Shown here piece by piece: positions 48,919 to 58,200 of a DNA stretch of 64,000 nucleotides; position 1 is the first letter of the stretch, and the number at the start of each line of letters is the position of its first letter. This stretch comes from Parus major (lineage: Eukaryota > Chordata > Aves > Passeriformes > Paridae), in NCBI RefSeq assembly GCF_001522545.3, contig NC_031799.1, positions 36,133,522-36,197,521 of the forward strand, read 5' to 3'. The position numbers and the translations under genes are program-made. The notes beneath the pieces were generated by a model, which was not told the origin of the DNA, did no database searches, and worked only from the letters and a program-made list of their open reading frames with translations.

Positions 48919-50183
48919 TGTAGTGAGAGAATGCATGGCATCCAGTGAAGCACCAGGAGAACAGCAGGACCTGGCTGCATGGACACCCCGTAAGTTCCCG
49001 GCTGATGGCTTGAGAGCTGGCGAGACCCTCACCCTAGAGAGGAGGACTCAAGAGAACCTGGCAGAAGGGCCAAATTGAGAGTGCCCCGGGCATGGGGGAA
49101 AGAGGGCTTATGGAGGTGGGGGAGCCGAGAGACCAGAACGTTAGGACAAACATCTAACATCACCCAACGAGACATATTATGGATGGTTTTGGTTTGTTTG
49201 TTTTTTTTTTAATACATGGGAAGGACATTTATGGACGATATTAACATTATGGACGATTATATTAATATTATGGATGATTATGGATGGTATGGCTCTTTCT
49301 GTGGACTTTTTTTTGTCTTCTGTGAAGTTCCTAATTTTTTTGGTGTATTCCTTCCTGTACCTTCCCCTCTCCTATGTTCCTAAGGGGAGGACAAAGGGTG
49401 AAAAATGCTGCCGAATCCCCGTCACCCCGGGGTCTCTCTGCCATCCCATCCCCTGTTTTCCTGAAGGCAGGAGAGGGACGGAGAACATCCAGAGTGATGC
49501 GGGTCTGCTGCCGTCTGCCCGCCGTTCCGTGTCCTCCTTCACCCCCTGTCTTTCTATATTCCCCGTTCCCTGGCCGGGAAAGTCCGTCCCGGCCTCCCCC
49601 CCCATCCCAAGATGGCACCAGCCACGCGGTCTGGGATCCCTTGTTTCCCGCCTTGCTCCTTCTTTTCCGGTCCCCAACCTTCCCTTCCCCCAGTAACTCC
49701 TGCTTCGGACCTACCCCTTTGTTCGGCTGCTCCACCCCTGGGGGCTCTGCCTTTTCCATCGTGGGCAACACCTCCTCCGGGGAGATCGAAACTGTAACCT
49801 GAGCTCCCAAAGCCGGTGTTTCACCGAGATCATCTAAAGGGACGACGCCCATATCGGAACCAGACCCGAAGCTAGAGATCGAAGAACGCTGCCCCTCATG
49901 AGAGGAGATCTAAGAGCTGCACCCTTCCTGAAAGAGAATCCTAAACTGGAAGAGACTGAACTAAAAAACCATTATGTTTGTATTAAGTACCACCACTGTT
50001 TACCGAGGTTTAAGTGTTTGTTTTTAATTTTTTGTTTGTTTGCTTAATGTGTTTTGTTATTGAGTTTTTAGTGTCCCACAAAGCAAAGTGGGTGCTCTGT
50101 GGAGGAGGTGAGATTTTATAGTGTAAGTTTTAGAAACATTTTAAGCTCCTAATTAATATTTGAAAAAAAAAAAAAGGAGCAGA

Positions 50184-50539
50184 TGTGGCGATGTGCCTTG
50201 AGGAAGACAAAGAGTTAACATTGTCCCATCCCAAACCCCTTGTGAAGGATGGCCCAGGTGTTCTGATTGGGTTTGAGTCCCTGGGGGTTTCTCCCTTGCT
50301 GTGTTTCTAGTGGTCCCTGACCCTGAACTCCATCCTCAAGGGTGGAGACCATCAAAACTTCTATCTCTCAGAAACACCTGCTGTGGCTCTGTTTGGGGCT
50401 CTCTGTTCCGGCTCTGAGTTTGTTCCCATGCTGAATAAATGGTTTCATGAACCAGGAGCCTGTCTCGTTGGTGCTCCATGCTGATCCCCAGAACCCTGCA
50501 GCTTCCCTGGATGAGATCCTGAGGTTGCTGACTTCAACA
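50184..50539 (+). repeat. 3' LTR of the short retrovirus
   Basis: Partner of the LTR at 48,566. It is preceded by the purine tract and followed directly by the TACTGT target copy. Confidence 0.93.
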
Positions 50540-50602
50540 TACTGTTTGGTCTCTTGTCTGGTTCTTTCCCTCCAATTTCCATATTCTCTGCTTGTTTCTC
50601 AG

Positions 50603-51068
50603 GTGTGGATGCTAACTCTGAAACAGAGAGCACGGTGCCGGTGGAAATTGCAGGCCGCATAGCTTTCTCAGTCTTGCCTGAGAAAGTGGCCTGGGAAATC
50701 ATGGGGAGGAATTAAAACAATCCTCAGAGACAGAAAACAGCCTTGCAGGTGCTGTTTGTCTGTTCCTTGTTTTCTGGCAAGAGAAAGACAAGGGGTGGTG
50801 AACCCCACTGACCAATGATGGTGATGTGTTAGTTTACTAACTAATAAGAGTTTCTTTTCTGTACTTTTCACATATCGGCCTATAAAAAGAGCTGAGGTAA
50901 TAAACCGAGATAAATTCTCCTGATCGACTCCCAAGAGAGTCTGTGTCGTTCTTCTCACAGTTCCTAATAGAGCGACGTCTGCCACTTTCTCAGGCCAGAC
51001 TGAGAAAGCTATGCAGCCTGCAATTTCCATGGGCACTGTGCTCTCTGTTTCAGAGTTAGCATCCACAC
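50603..51068. repeat. 88-bp inverted repeats enclosing an LTR-like core
   Basis: The left arm (50,603-50,690) and right arm (50,981-51,068) are both exactly 88 bp. They are reverse complements with 5 mismatches and no gap, starting GTGTGGATGC and ending GCATCCACAC. The 290-bp core reads like a + strand LTR: TATAAAAAG at 50,881, AATAAA at 50,899-50,904 and a U5-like part ending 'cttctcaca' at about 50,959. It lies 57 bp beyond the target site of the short retrovirus. The arms could be duplicated retroviral leader sequence, a foldback transposon or a host palindrome; the sequence alone does not decide. Confidence 0.85.
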
Positions 51069-51169
51069 TCAGGTAATCAACAGGATTCCCAATTTTCTTC
51101 TAATCAGCCAGGGTCTACTCATAGTTTAACATTCTGTAATGTTCAACTTCAGCAATTGTTGCAGTATGT

Positions 51170-51665
51170 TTCTTGTTAATGGTATGTTCTGTTATTGCCC
51201 AGGTTGATGGTTTGGTCCAAATGAGACCCTCCCACCCCACGTTGTCAATCTACCCTGAGTCTCCTGTCAGTCCTACCTTAGACCCACCGCATGCTTGGAA
51301 TTCCTCTTCAGAAATCCCCTAAACTTCAACGCTTGATTAGTCCATGTGACCCAACTTTCCCCCCCTACCTCCCTCATTGGAGGATGATTTTGTGAACCCT
51401 GCCTTTTACCCTCCCCAGGATATCTCTGATTAGCTGATGCTTTGTACCCTCCCTTTGAACACCTCCCTGTTTCAGCTGTTGCATGCTCACATTTTCTGTG
51501 TTTTGCCCCCAAGATTCCCCAGAGCAATAAATCCTCTGTTATCCCATGCAAAAGAATTCCCTCTCGTCCTTGTCTCCTCAGAGCGCAGACTGACACCCAA
51601 AAAGCTGTAGAGCGAGTGCTCTAGTCACACCTTGGGTCATCCTGCTCCTGGGGTGTGACCCACTC
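51170..51665 (+). mobile_element. Solo LTR, retroviral type
   Basis: U3-like C-rich sequence leads to AATAAA at 51,526-51,531 in 'agagcaataaatcctctg'. A U5-like stretch 'tctcgtccttgtctcctcagagcg' follows. Boundaries are approximate and no target duplication was found. Confidence 0.55.
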
Positions 51666-52009
51666 CTGTCGAAGGCCTAAGTGATAGAGCCAGATAAACT
51701 CTGGCAAGATGCCATAAGTAATTATCATTAAGTAACATCCCAGGATTTAGTACTGCATTCAGTGCTGCACAAACAGTTCTGCATTCTTACAGCCATACTG
51801 CAGTCGGTGAAAAAAGAAATGTGTGAGCTTTGTCTTGTAGTACAAGAGGAATTATTTATTACTAGTCTAGCTCTGGAGAATGACACATGACACTTTCCTT
51901 AACACTTAGCAGGCAGGGAAGAGCTTTTTCTGTAGCAGTTGCACAAGTTAGCATCTGCATTTTGCAACTGGAAGTCATGTAGGTGTAAACAAGACACAGA
52001 CCATTAAAT

Positions 52010-52101
52010 TTTAGAATCACAGAATGGTTTGGGTCAGATTTAAGTCTGGTATGTACTGTCATGGCAGTCCCACTGCCAAGGGCAGGGACATCTTTCACTA
52101 G
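52010..52101 (-). mobile_element. CR1 antisense 3' end, left of an LTR insertion
   Basis: 'tagaatcacagaatggtttggg' and 'actgccaagggcagggacatctttcactag' are the complement of the CR1 3' region. The same CR1 continues at 52,782 after the inserted LTR. Confidence 0.85.
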
Positions 52102-52781
52102 TGTCTCTGTGCCAGTGGTTTTTCTCACCCAGGCTGGCTCCTGGCACAGCAATAAGTGTCCCCAGAGAGACAGGCAGTCCAGGGTGCAGCTTGCAGAGAG
52201 AAACGCGGTCAAGGCACCACACTCTATGGCTTTTGGATGGTAAGACACGCCAAGGATCAGAGTAAGGGACGGAGAGGGATCTTCGATGTGAAGCCCAGAG
52301 TGTTTATTTCCTAGAGGGTCCGAGACCAAAGACCAAGAATAGGGTGAAACAGTAGCTTATAAACATGGGAGGATTAGAGGGAGGATACAATGTGGCAACC
52401 AACCAGGGACTCTTAGGGGAGGGATACAAGGTGGGGTATGCATGTCACAAACCAATAGGAGAACACAGTGGGAGGGTACAGATCAAACAAGCCAATGGAG
52501 TCCCTGGCACAGGGAGATTGACAGTGAACTTTATAGTAACAAAGGGTAGGTGCCAGTTTGGATTGACAAGGAAGGTCTTGGAATAAGGGTTGGGTTACAC
52601 TGATGGACAATTGGGAAATGGAGACAATTGGTTCAAGGGGAGACTGACACTGAACATTCTGGAACATGGGGAAGGGTTTTTGGATAAGTGACAGTGGGAA
52701 GAGGTGGGGACAAATAGGAAGGAACCACTCTTATCTGGGGGGAGTAACCTGGAGCAAAACAGCTGCAAAACAATCCATACA
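52102..52781 (-). mobile_element. Solo LTR (680 bp) inserted in CR1, 6-bp target duplication
   Basis: The insert has TG...CA ends (TGTCTCTG...CCATACA) and CACTAG on both sides (52,096-52,101 and 52,782-52,787). The original CR1 would have contained one CACTAG at this place. The complement of 'gtttatttcct' (about 52,302-52,312) gives an AATAAA on the - strand, so the LTR reads leftwards. The repeated 'aaccaatagga' / 'caaaccaaccaggga'-like units sit in its U3. No internal viral genes remain, as expected after LTR-LTR recombination. The 6-bp duplication fits a class II retrovirus. Confidence 0.9.
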
Positions 52782-52905
52782 CACTAGGTCAAGGAGCTCA
52801 AAGCCCCGTTCAACCTGACCTTGAACACTTCCATGAATGGGACATCCAAAACTTATTGTTATCCAAAACCTATTTCCAAGCTATTTGTTTTCTTAAATTC
52901 TATTC
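52782..52905 (-). mobile_element. CR1 antisense, right of the LTR insertion
   Basis: 'ctaggtcaaggagctcaaagccccgttcaacctgaccttgaacacttccatgaatgggacatcc' is the complement of the CR1 3' segment that follows directly on the piece ending at 52,101. Confidence 0.88.
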
Positions 52906-53864
52906 AGATTTTCTTGCATTTAAGAGCTAAACATTATTGGCAATATTTCTGTACATTCAGTCCAATACTGAGGTAGAAAAAATCCAGTATTTCCTCAGTT
53001 TTAAGAGAAGTTATTTTAAGGCTGTAATATAACAAGAATGAGACTTGTATTTTCTCCTATTACATAGAACTGAAATTGGAAATCTGACTCATCACCAGGA
53101 AGAAAATATTTGTTTGCTAATAATTACACAGTACTGGTATTCACCACAGTGGCTAAGGAAAACTGCCTTCTCTCCCTGTTTTCAGTCTGTATTACCATTG
53201 TCTATATAGTACCTAACGCAAAACCCCCCAAAAATCCAACAGGAATTGGCACTGTAACAAAATCCAGTAAAGCAGTATAGAATTGTTTTAAATTATTTTA
53301 TTACTATTTTTATTCATTGCTTAAAGTACACTGAGCAGACTGACTGGGAGTTCTCTGATACTTCAAAAATTACTTTTTCTTGTAATTACTAAAGACATGA
53401 ACTTTATTAACAGCTGTTTTGACTTGAATTCCTCAGAAGTCAACTTCTGCTTTCTCTTGACTGGATAATAACACCAACACTGTTATCTAAAATGAAATTT
53501 TCCAGCAGAAAAATAACTAAAAGTTACAACTTCTCTGAGTACCTGATATAGGTAGGCAACATGGTTTTACAGACTCAAGAACTGTTTTACAGCAGCATGA
53601 ATATATTAAGAAGTTATCAGCACCTCACATTTTGCCCTTTCTATTCAAAAAGTTCACCATCTACAGAAAGGTGGGAGGTACTTGCTTGTTACTTTCAACT
53701 AAGAAGGTGCTGTTAACACAAGGCTCATCATTCTAACTTGCCATGTATCCTAGTTAGCAGTCTAAAAACCACTGAACCGTGACAAATATGAAATTATTCA
53801 TATATTGAAAAACAGCAACTATGCTAGTACAACACACAAAAGACATTCAATAAATTTGACTGCA
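52906..53864. other. Intergenic, nothing recognised
   Basis: AT-rich spacer downstream of KIF27. Several - strand AATAAA hexamers (near 53,300 and 53,881) could end KIF27 transcripts. Confidence 0.4.
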
Positions 53865-55095
53865 ATATACAAATAGGGATTTTATTATTTCTAAAGCTCA
53901 GTAACAAATTATGGTTTTATTGCTTTGTATAGCAACAGGTTTCATAATATACTAAAAAGAAAAATAACTAAATGCGGAGTATTTCTTATAAATCTTGCAA
54001 ATATATGCATTGGAAAAAGTTGGAAATTCATAGGGGTCTTATCCCTTCTTCCCACTCTTACAATTTGCCAAGGATGGGTGCTTCCCCACATATCCTAAAC
54101 TACATGCTTTTTTCTATATTAGATACAGAATAATCTTTCCCATGCTCATTTATAATCCAGTCTCTAGAATATTCACATTCACAATTTGATAGTGTATTTT
54201 ATAGTAATGAATGTGTATTCACATTCTCATTATCTTGCCTAGAGGGGAAGGGCTGAACCCTAATTCACTCTGGGAGTAGAGGTATGTGATCAGCATCTGT
54301 CTGTAGGAAGACATGGCACTGAGTGGAAAGCCTCTGTTGGAAGGAAGAACCAGTCTTGCTGAGCCTTAAAAAGAAATAGCAACAGGCCAAGAAGGCTATG
54401 CTGTGCATGTGAGGTATTGTGGTGGCACTGAGAGGTGTGAAACAACAGAAACAGTGATGAAACGGAACCTTCTTTTCTTCTCCATGTGAATAGCTCTGTT
54501 GTACAGCTGGATTCTGGCAAGAAGGAAATGGAACAATTAAAAACTTATATTAACAGTTGGTTGTTGTTTTTTGTTTGTTCAGTTGGTTGCAGGTTTTTTT
54601 ATGTCAAAGCACAGAGTCACAATAAAGACCACTTCTTTTTTCTCTTTCAGTTGTGTAAATGTTCTCTTTAGGCTTTAGTAAGTAAGTAGCTAAAGTAAGT
54701 TAGTAACTGGAACTGTGGCACATTGACAATCTCCCAGAAACTTCTAAGAAAACAAATGCATAGCATATAACAAAGGTGTTAGTTACAACAGCATACAGAT
54801 GTTTTCAGACAGCAAAACTCCTTTGTCTTAACCATAACAGTTTGAAGGCTGGAGACGCTGAAATTATGTTAGAATCCAGAGAAAACACAACAATCATTTA
54901 AAGCACTGGCACACCACTGCTACAGCTATAAACAAATATGTCTCATTTGAAATGGGGGTAGAGGTAGAATATATTCCTGAAGAACAGTTAACTCAGTAAA
55001 AAAACAATGTTTTACAGCTATTTGACATAGTTCTGTGTGTTCACCTCAAATGGTCTACTGACATTTGTATAAATATCATCAGATAATATGCTTAC
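53865..55095 (-). other. KIF27: Possible KIF27 3' untranslated region or terminal intron
   Basis: If the GTAAGC after 55,096 is not used as a donor, the frame runs six codons further to a TGA at 55,079-55,081. The transcript could then end after the - strand AATAAA at 53,881-53,886. If it is used, this is intron and the last exon lies elsewhere. No coding block resembling the mammalian KIF27 tail was seen here. Confidence 0.35.
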
Positions 55096-55260
55096 ATTTA
55101 GTGGATGACAATGATTGTTCAGATGACTCTCCAAGAAGACCCTTCAATTTCTTCTTCAGCTCTCTGCTGGTTTTCTTATAGAAAAATAAATCTTTTTCCA
55201 GTTGCTGAATTTTTACTTCATACCCTTTCAGGGTTTCTGCGATACCTTCACTATTTTTTT
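55096..55260 (-). CDS. KIF27: KIF27 last recognised coding exon
   Basis: 165 bp up to a good donor-like T|GTAAGC, acceptor 'ttctcctag'. It completes the split Glu codon and reads [20 protein letters not shown] and [16 protein letters not shown]. Read through the donor, the frame closes after KHII at 55,079. Confidence 0.85.
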
Positions 55261-58200
55261 CTAGGAGAAATAAAACTAGTTTAAGAACCAAGCACCTGTG
55301 TCAAAAATCAAGATGCCCAACTCGACAGAGTATCTTGATGGCAGTTTGCTTGCAATGTGCATGTTTTAACTAACATGAAATAAGATCAAAAAGGCTGTGC
55401 CAATCCCACCTTTTAGTTGTAATAGTATTTAGAAGATCAACCGAACCGATATCTTACGACTCTTCATTATCAGTATATTCAATATAAAAATACAACAATT
55501 CTGATACTTTTTTTAAAAAATACCCAATTTTGCATTCGTACAGACACCATGTGTCTGTTCCTTGACATCTTACATAGCGATAGAATTAGTGACAACCAAA
55601 ATATATATCTCTGAACCTTATTTTTTTTTTTTTTCATATGGAATATTTCCATATTTCCATTAATGACCGAAGAAAATACTTGGTGTGTAATTCCCCTCCA
55701 AGAAGAAAATACCTTTGAAATGATTCAATATAAGCTGTATTTTTTTCTCATGTTCTTGGCGCTGGTGAGTCAGCTGCCTGTCACACTGCAACTTGATGTG
55801 TTCAAGTGCAGATTCTAATTCACGCATCATGTTTTTCTGGTGTATGGACTTCATTTCCTGTTCTTCAATCTGCACTTGTAATTTTCGTTCAGACTCACGT
55901 AGGCCAACAATCTTAGAAAGAAACACACTTTTTTTGATTTATCAAAACATTTTAAGAAGCTCTTTTACCCTTCAGCCTAACAGATTAAAACATACAAAAG
56001 CACTGGATCTCTACCATTAAGCTTATACTGGAAATAGACTTCCTACTGCTACAAGTTGTCACTTCAGGACTGATTACATTTTAATCACATGGACTAGTAG
56101 ATTTTTTTTTTTTTAATACCCTGTGCAAAATTTAAACTGAAAGAACATTGCTTTCCAGATTCTGAAAAACTTCCAACTTGTATCCCATAGACAACTTTTT
56201 TACAAAATTACCAAAGGTTCATCCAAGGTCACAAAGACACCCTGTCATAATGCATTTAATATTTATGTTTCCAAATGTCAATGTGATTTCTAAGCATGTA
56301 CCTGCACATACTGCAGAGAGCTTAAGCAAAATCAGTTTATAGTGGTGTCATGGTTTGACACTGGCTAAAAGCCAGGCACCCATGAGAAACTATTCACTTA
56401 TTTTCCCCTGCTATAGTTTAGCAGAGGAGGAGGAAGGAAAAACTAAAGGGCTCGTGAGTTAAGGACTGGGAGGAAACACTTTAAGGGCAAAACAGGCTCA
56501 AATTTAAATGGTATAATGAAAAACTTATTAAAATAATTTAAAAAGGATAATGAAAACTAAAAGAAAACCTTTTGAACATCCTTTTCCACCCCCCCTCCAG
56601 CCCTCCTTCCTTCCACTGACAGTGAGTTGTGAGAGCTTTCCTCAGTTTTTTCACTTGAAATCTTTCTTCAGTTCACTTAAGGAGAGGATTTTCTTTTGCT
56701 GTGCCATGGGACACTGTTCTCTGCATTCTAGCATGGTTCTAATTTTCAGGAATAGAAGTCCTGCCTGACCTGCTGTAACGTGAGTCCCTCTAAAGGACAA
56801 TGCAATCTTCCCAAAACTGCATAGCGTGGGTGATTTTAGTTCATGGGGTGTAGTCTTCTAAGGATAAGCTGTTCTAGTTTGGAAACAACGGCTCTCGATC
56901 TTCTCTCTCTGTGCAAGCTTCTCACTAAACTACAGCTTTTCAGCATCCACTCGCTCCAGCATGAGCACTTTTTATCACAGGCTGCAAGGGGACCTCTGCA
57001 TCCCCCATGCACTTCACAAATTACAGTGAAACAGTTTATTGCATTTTAAGTCCTCACCACGGTGTGTAGAAGAATCTCAGCATAAAAGAATCTCAGCTCT
57101 GATGTTTGGAGCACCTCTCCTTCCTTTCACTGACCTTACTGTTGCCATGTTGTTTTCTTCATGTGTCTTCACCTCCTTTTTTCTGATTCAGAAGAAAATT
57201 GTTGTCTGTAGGCTTGTTTGTTCTCAAGTTCTATCCGTTAAAAAGTTCTTATAGGGTTTTGCAACACTAAAAGGTCAATCTCGTCTGGGTTCTCTATTGG
57301 GGAAATGCTCCCCATGTCCCTTGCTGTTGGCCACATGGTCCCTGCCAGCACTGTGTGCACAGTGCCGGCCACCGTGGCAGGCACCATTCAGCGCCTCTCT
57401 TCTTGCAGGGTGCCTGAAAGGAGGAGCCACTACCGCTGTCCCTGCCCTTCTGCCCGCAGCACAGCTGGCTAAAAACAGCCAGGCAGGCACAGGTCACCAC
57501 TGGCCATGCCAAGGTGGCAGCGGCCGCATGGCCACAGCAGCCACGTGGTGGTCACAGCACGCCCCCAAGCCCCCCACTTTTTTTTCCTTCTTAAAGATTT
57601 TGTCACAGAGGCATTATGAACTTCTCCAATTAGGCCAGCAATATGTCCATTGTCAGAGCCTTCAGAGATTGGCTCTGCTGGACATAGTAGAAGCTTCAAG
57701 CAGCTTTCTCTATCATAAGCCACTTCTGCCCCCACTAAAAGCCAGGCCATGTTAAACCAACACAACTGGATTTAGAAAAAAGACAACAGGAATAGCTCTA
57801 TGAAGCTTTCTGAAAGCCTGCAATCAAGAAGAATTTGAAGACAACACCACTGTTCAAACATGCTATTTCTCTGTAAGTTAGCAACACAAAGCACTGGAAA
57901 GAGGCAAGGTAATTTGCAGATTTTCAGCACCTTTCTAGCTAATGACATCAGATCAAGATATACAAAGTTAACCCACAAGTATCCTATTTAAGTTAACATA
58001 AAATTAACCATAATTTAATAGCAGATCTATGTAACCTGAAGATATATTTACCAAAAGCTTCTTAAATTTATTTTTATTTCTTGTCACCATCTCAATATCT
58101 GGAATAGCAGTAGAAAATGGGATAAAATATTATTCATAAGCCAAAACAAACCTTGTTGAAATAACTGATGATGATAGCTCTGAGCTCAGCAGCAGACAGG

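Larger units (their letters stand above)
48560..50545 (+). mobile_element. Short endogenous retrovirus with two LTRs and 6-bp target duplication
   Basis: The element has a 5' LTR at 48,566-48,918 (353 bp), an internal region at 48,919-50,183 (1,265 bp) and a 3' LTR at 50,184-50,539 (356 bp). Both LTRs start TGTGGCGA and end CAACA. TACTGT flanks the element on both sides (48,560-48,565 and 50,540-50,545). A purine-rich tract (about 50,163-50,183) precedes the 3' LTR, as a polypurine primer should. Each LTR has AATAAA. By eye the LTRs differ at roughly 25-30 sites. The 1.27 kb interior holds no recognisable gag, protease, polymerase or envelope motif, so the element would have depended on another retrovirus. 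The 6-bp duplication suggests class II (ERVK/alpharetrovirus-like) integration. The open frames of 140-173 codons inside overlap on both strands in GC-rich DNA and are unassigned. Confidence 0.92.

Noticed and set aside
49274..49852. Open frames of 140-173 codons inside the short retrovirus
   Set aside because: They overlap each other in opposite directions and lack Gag, protease, polymerase or envelope motifs. Pro-rich composition follows from base composition.
54930..54990. - strand translation with PLPPF, reminiscent of ELPPI in the mammalian KIF27 tail
   Set aside because: Spliced from the T|GTAAGC donor it would create an immediate stop, and the frame closes within about 15 codons. The similarity is too short.
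57275..57765. Open frame of 152 codons on the + strand and overlapping - strand frames
   Set aside because: They lie within the 1.4-kb LTR in a KIF27 intron, with no splice support and no known domain.
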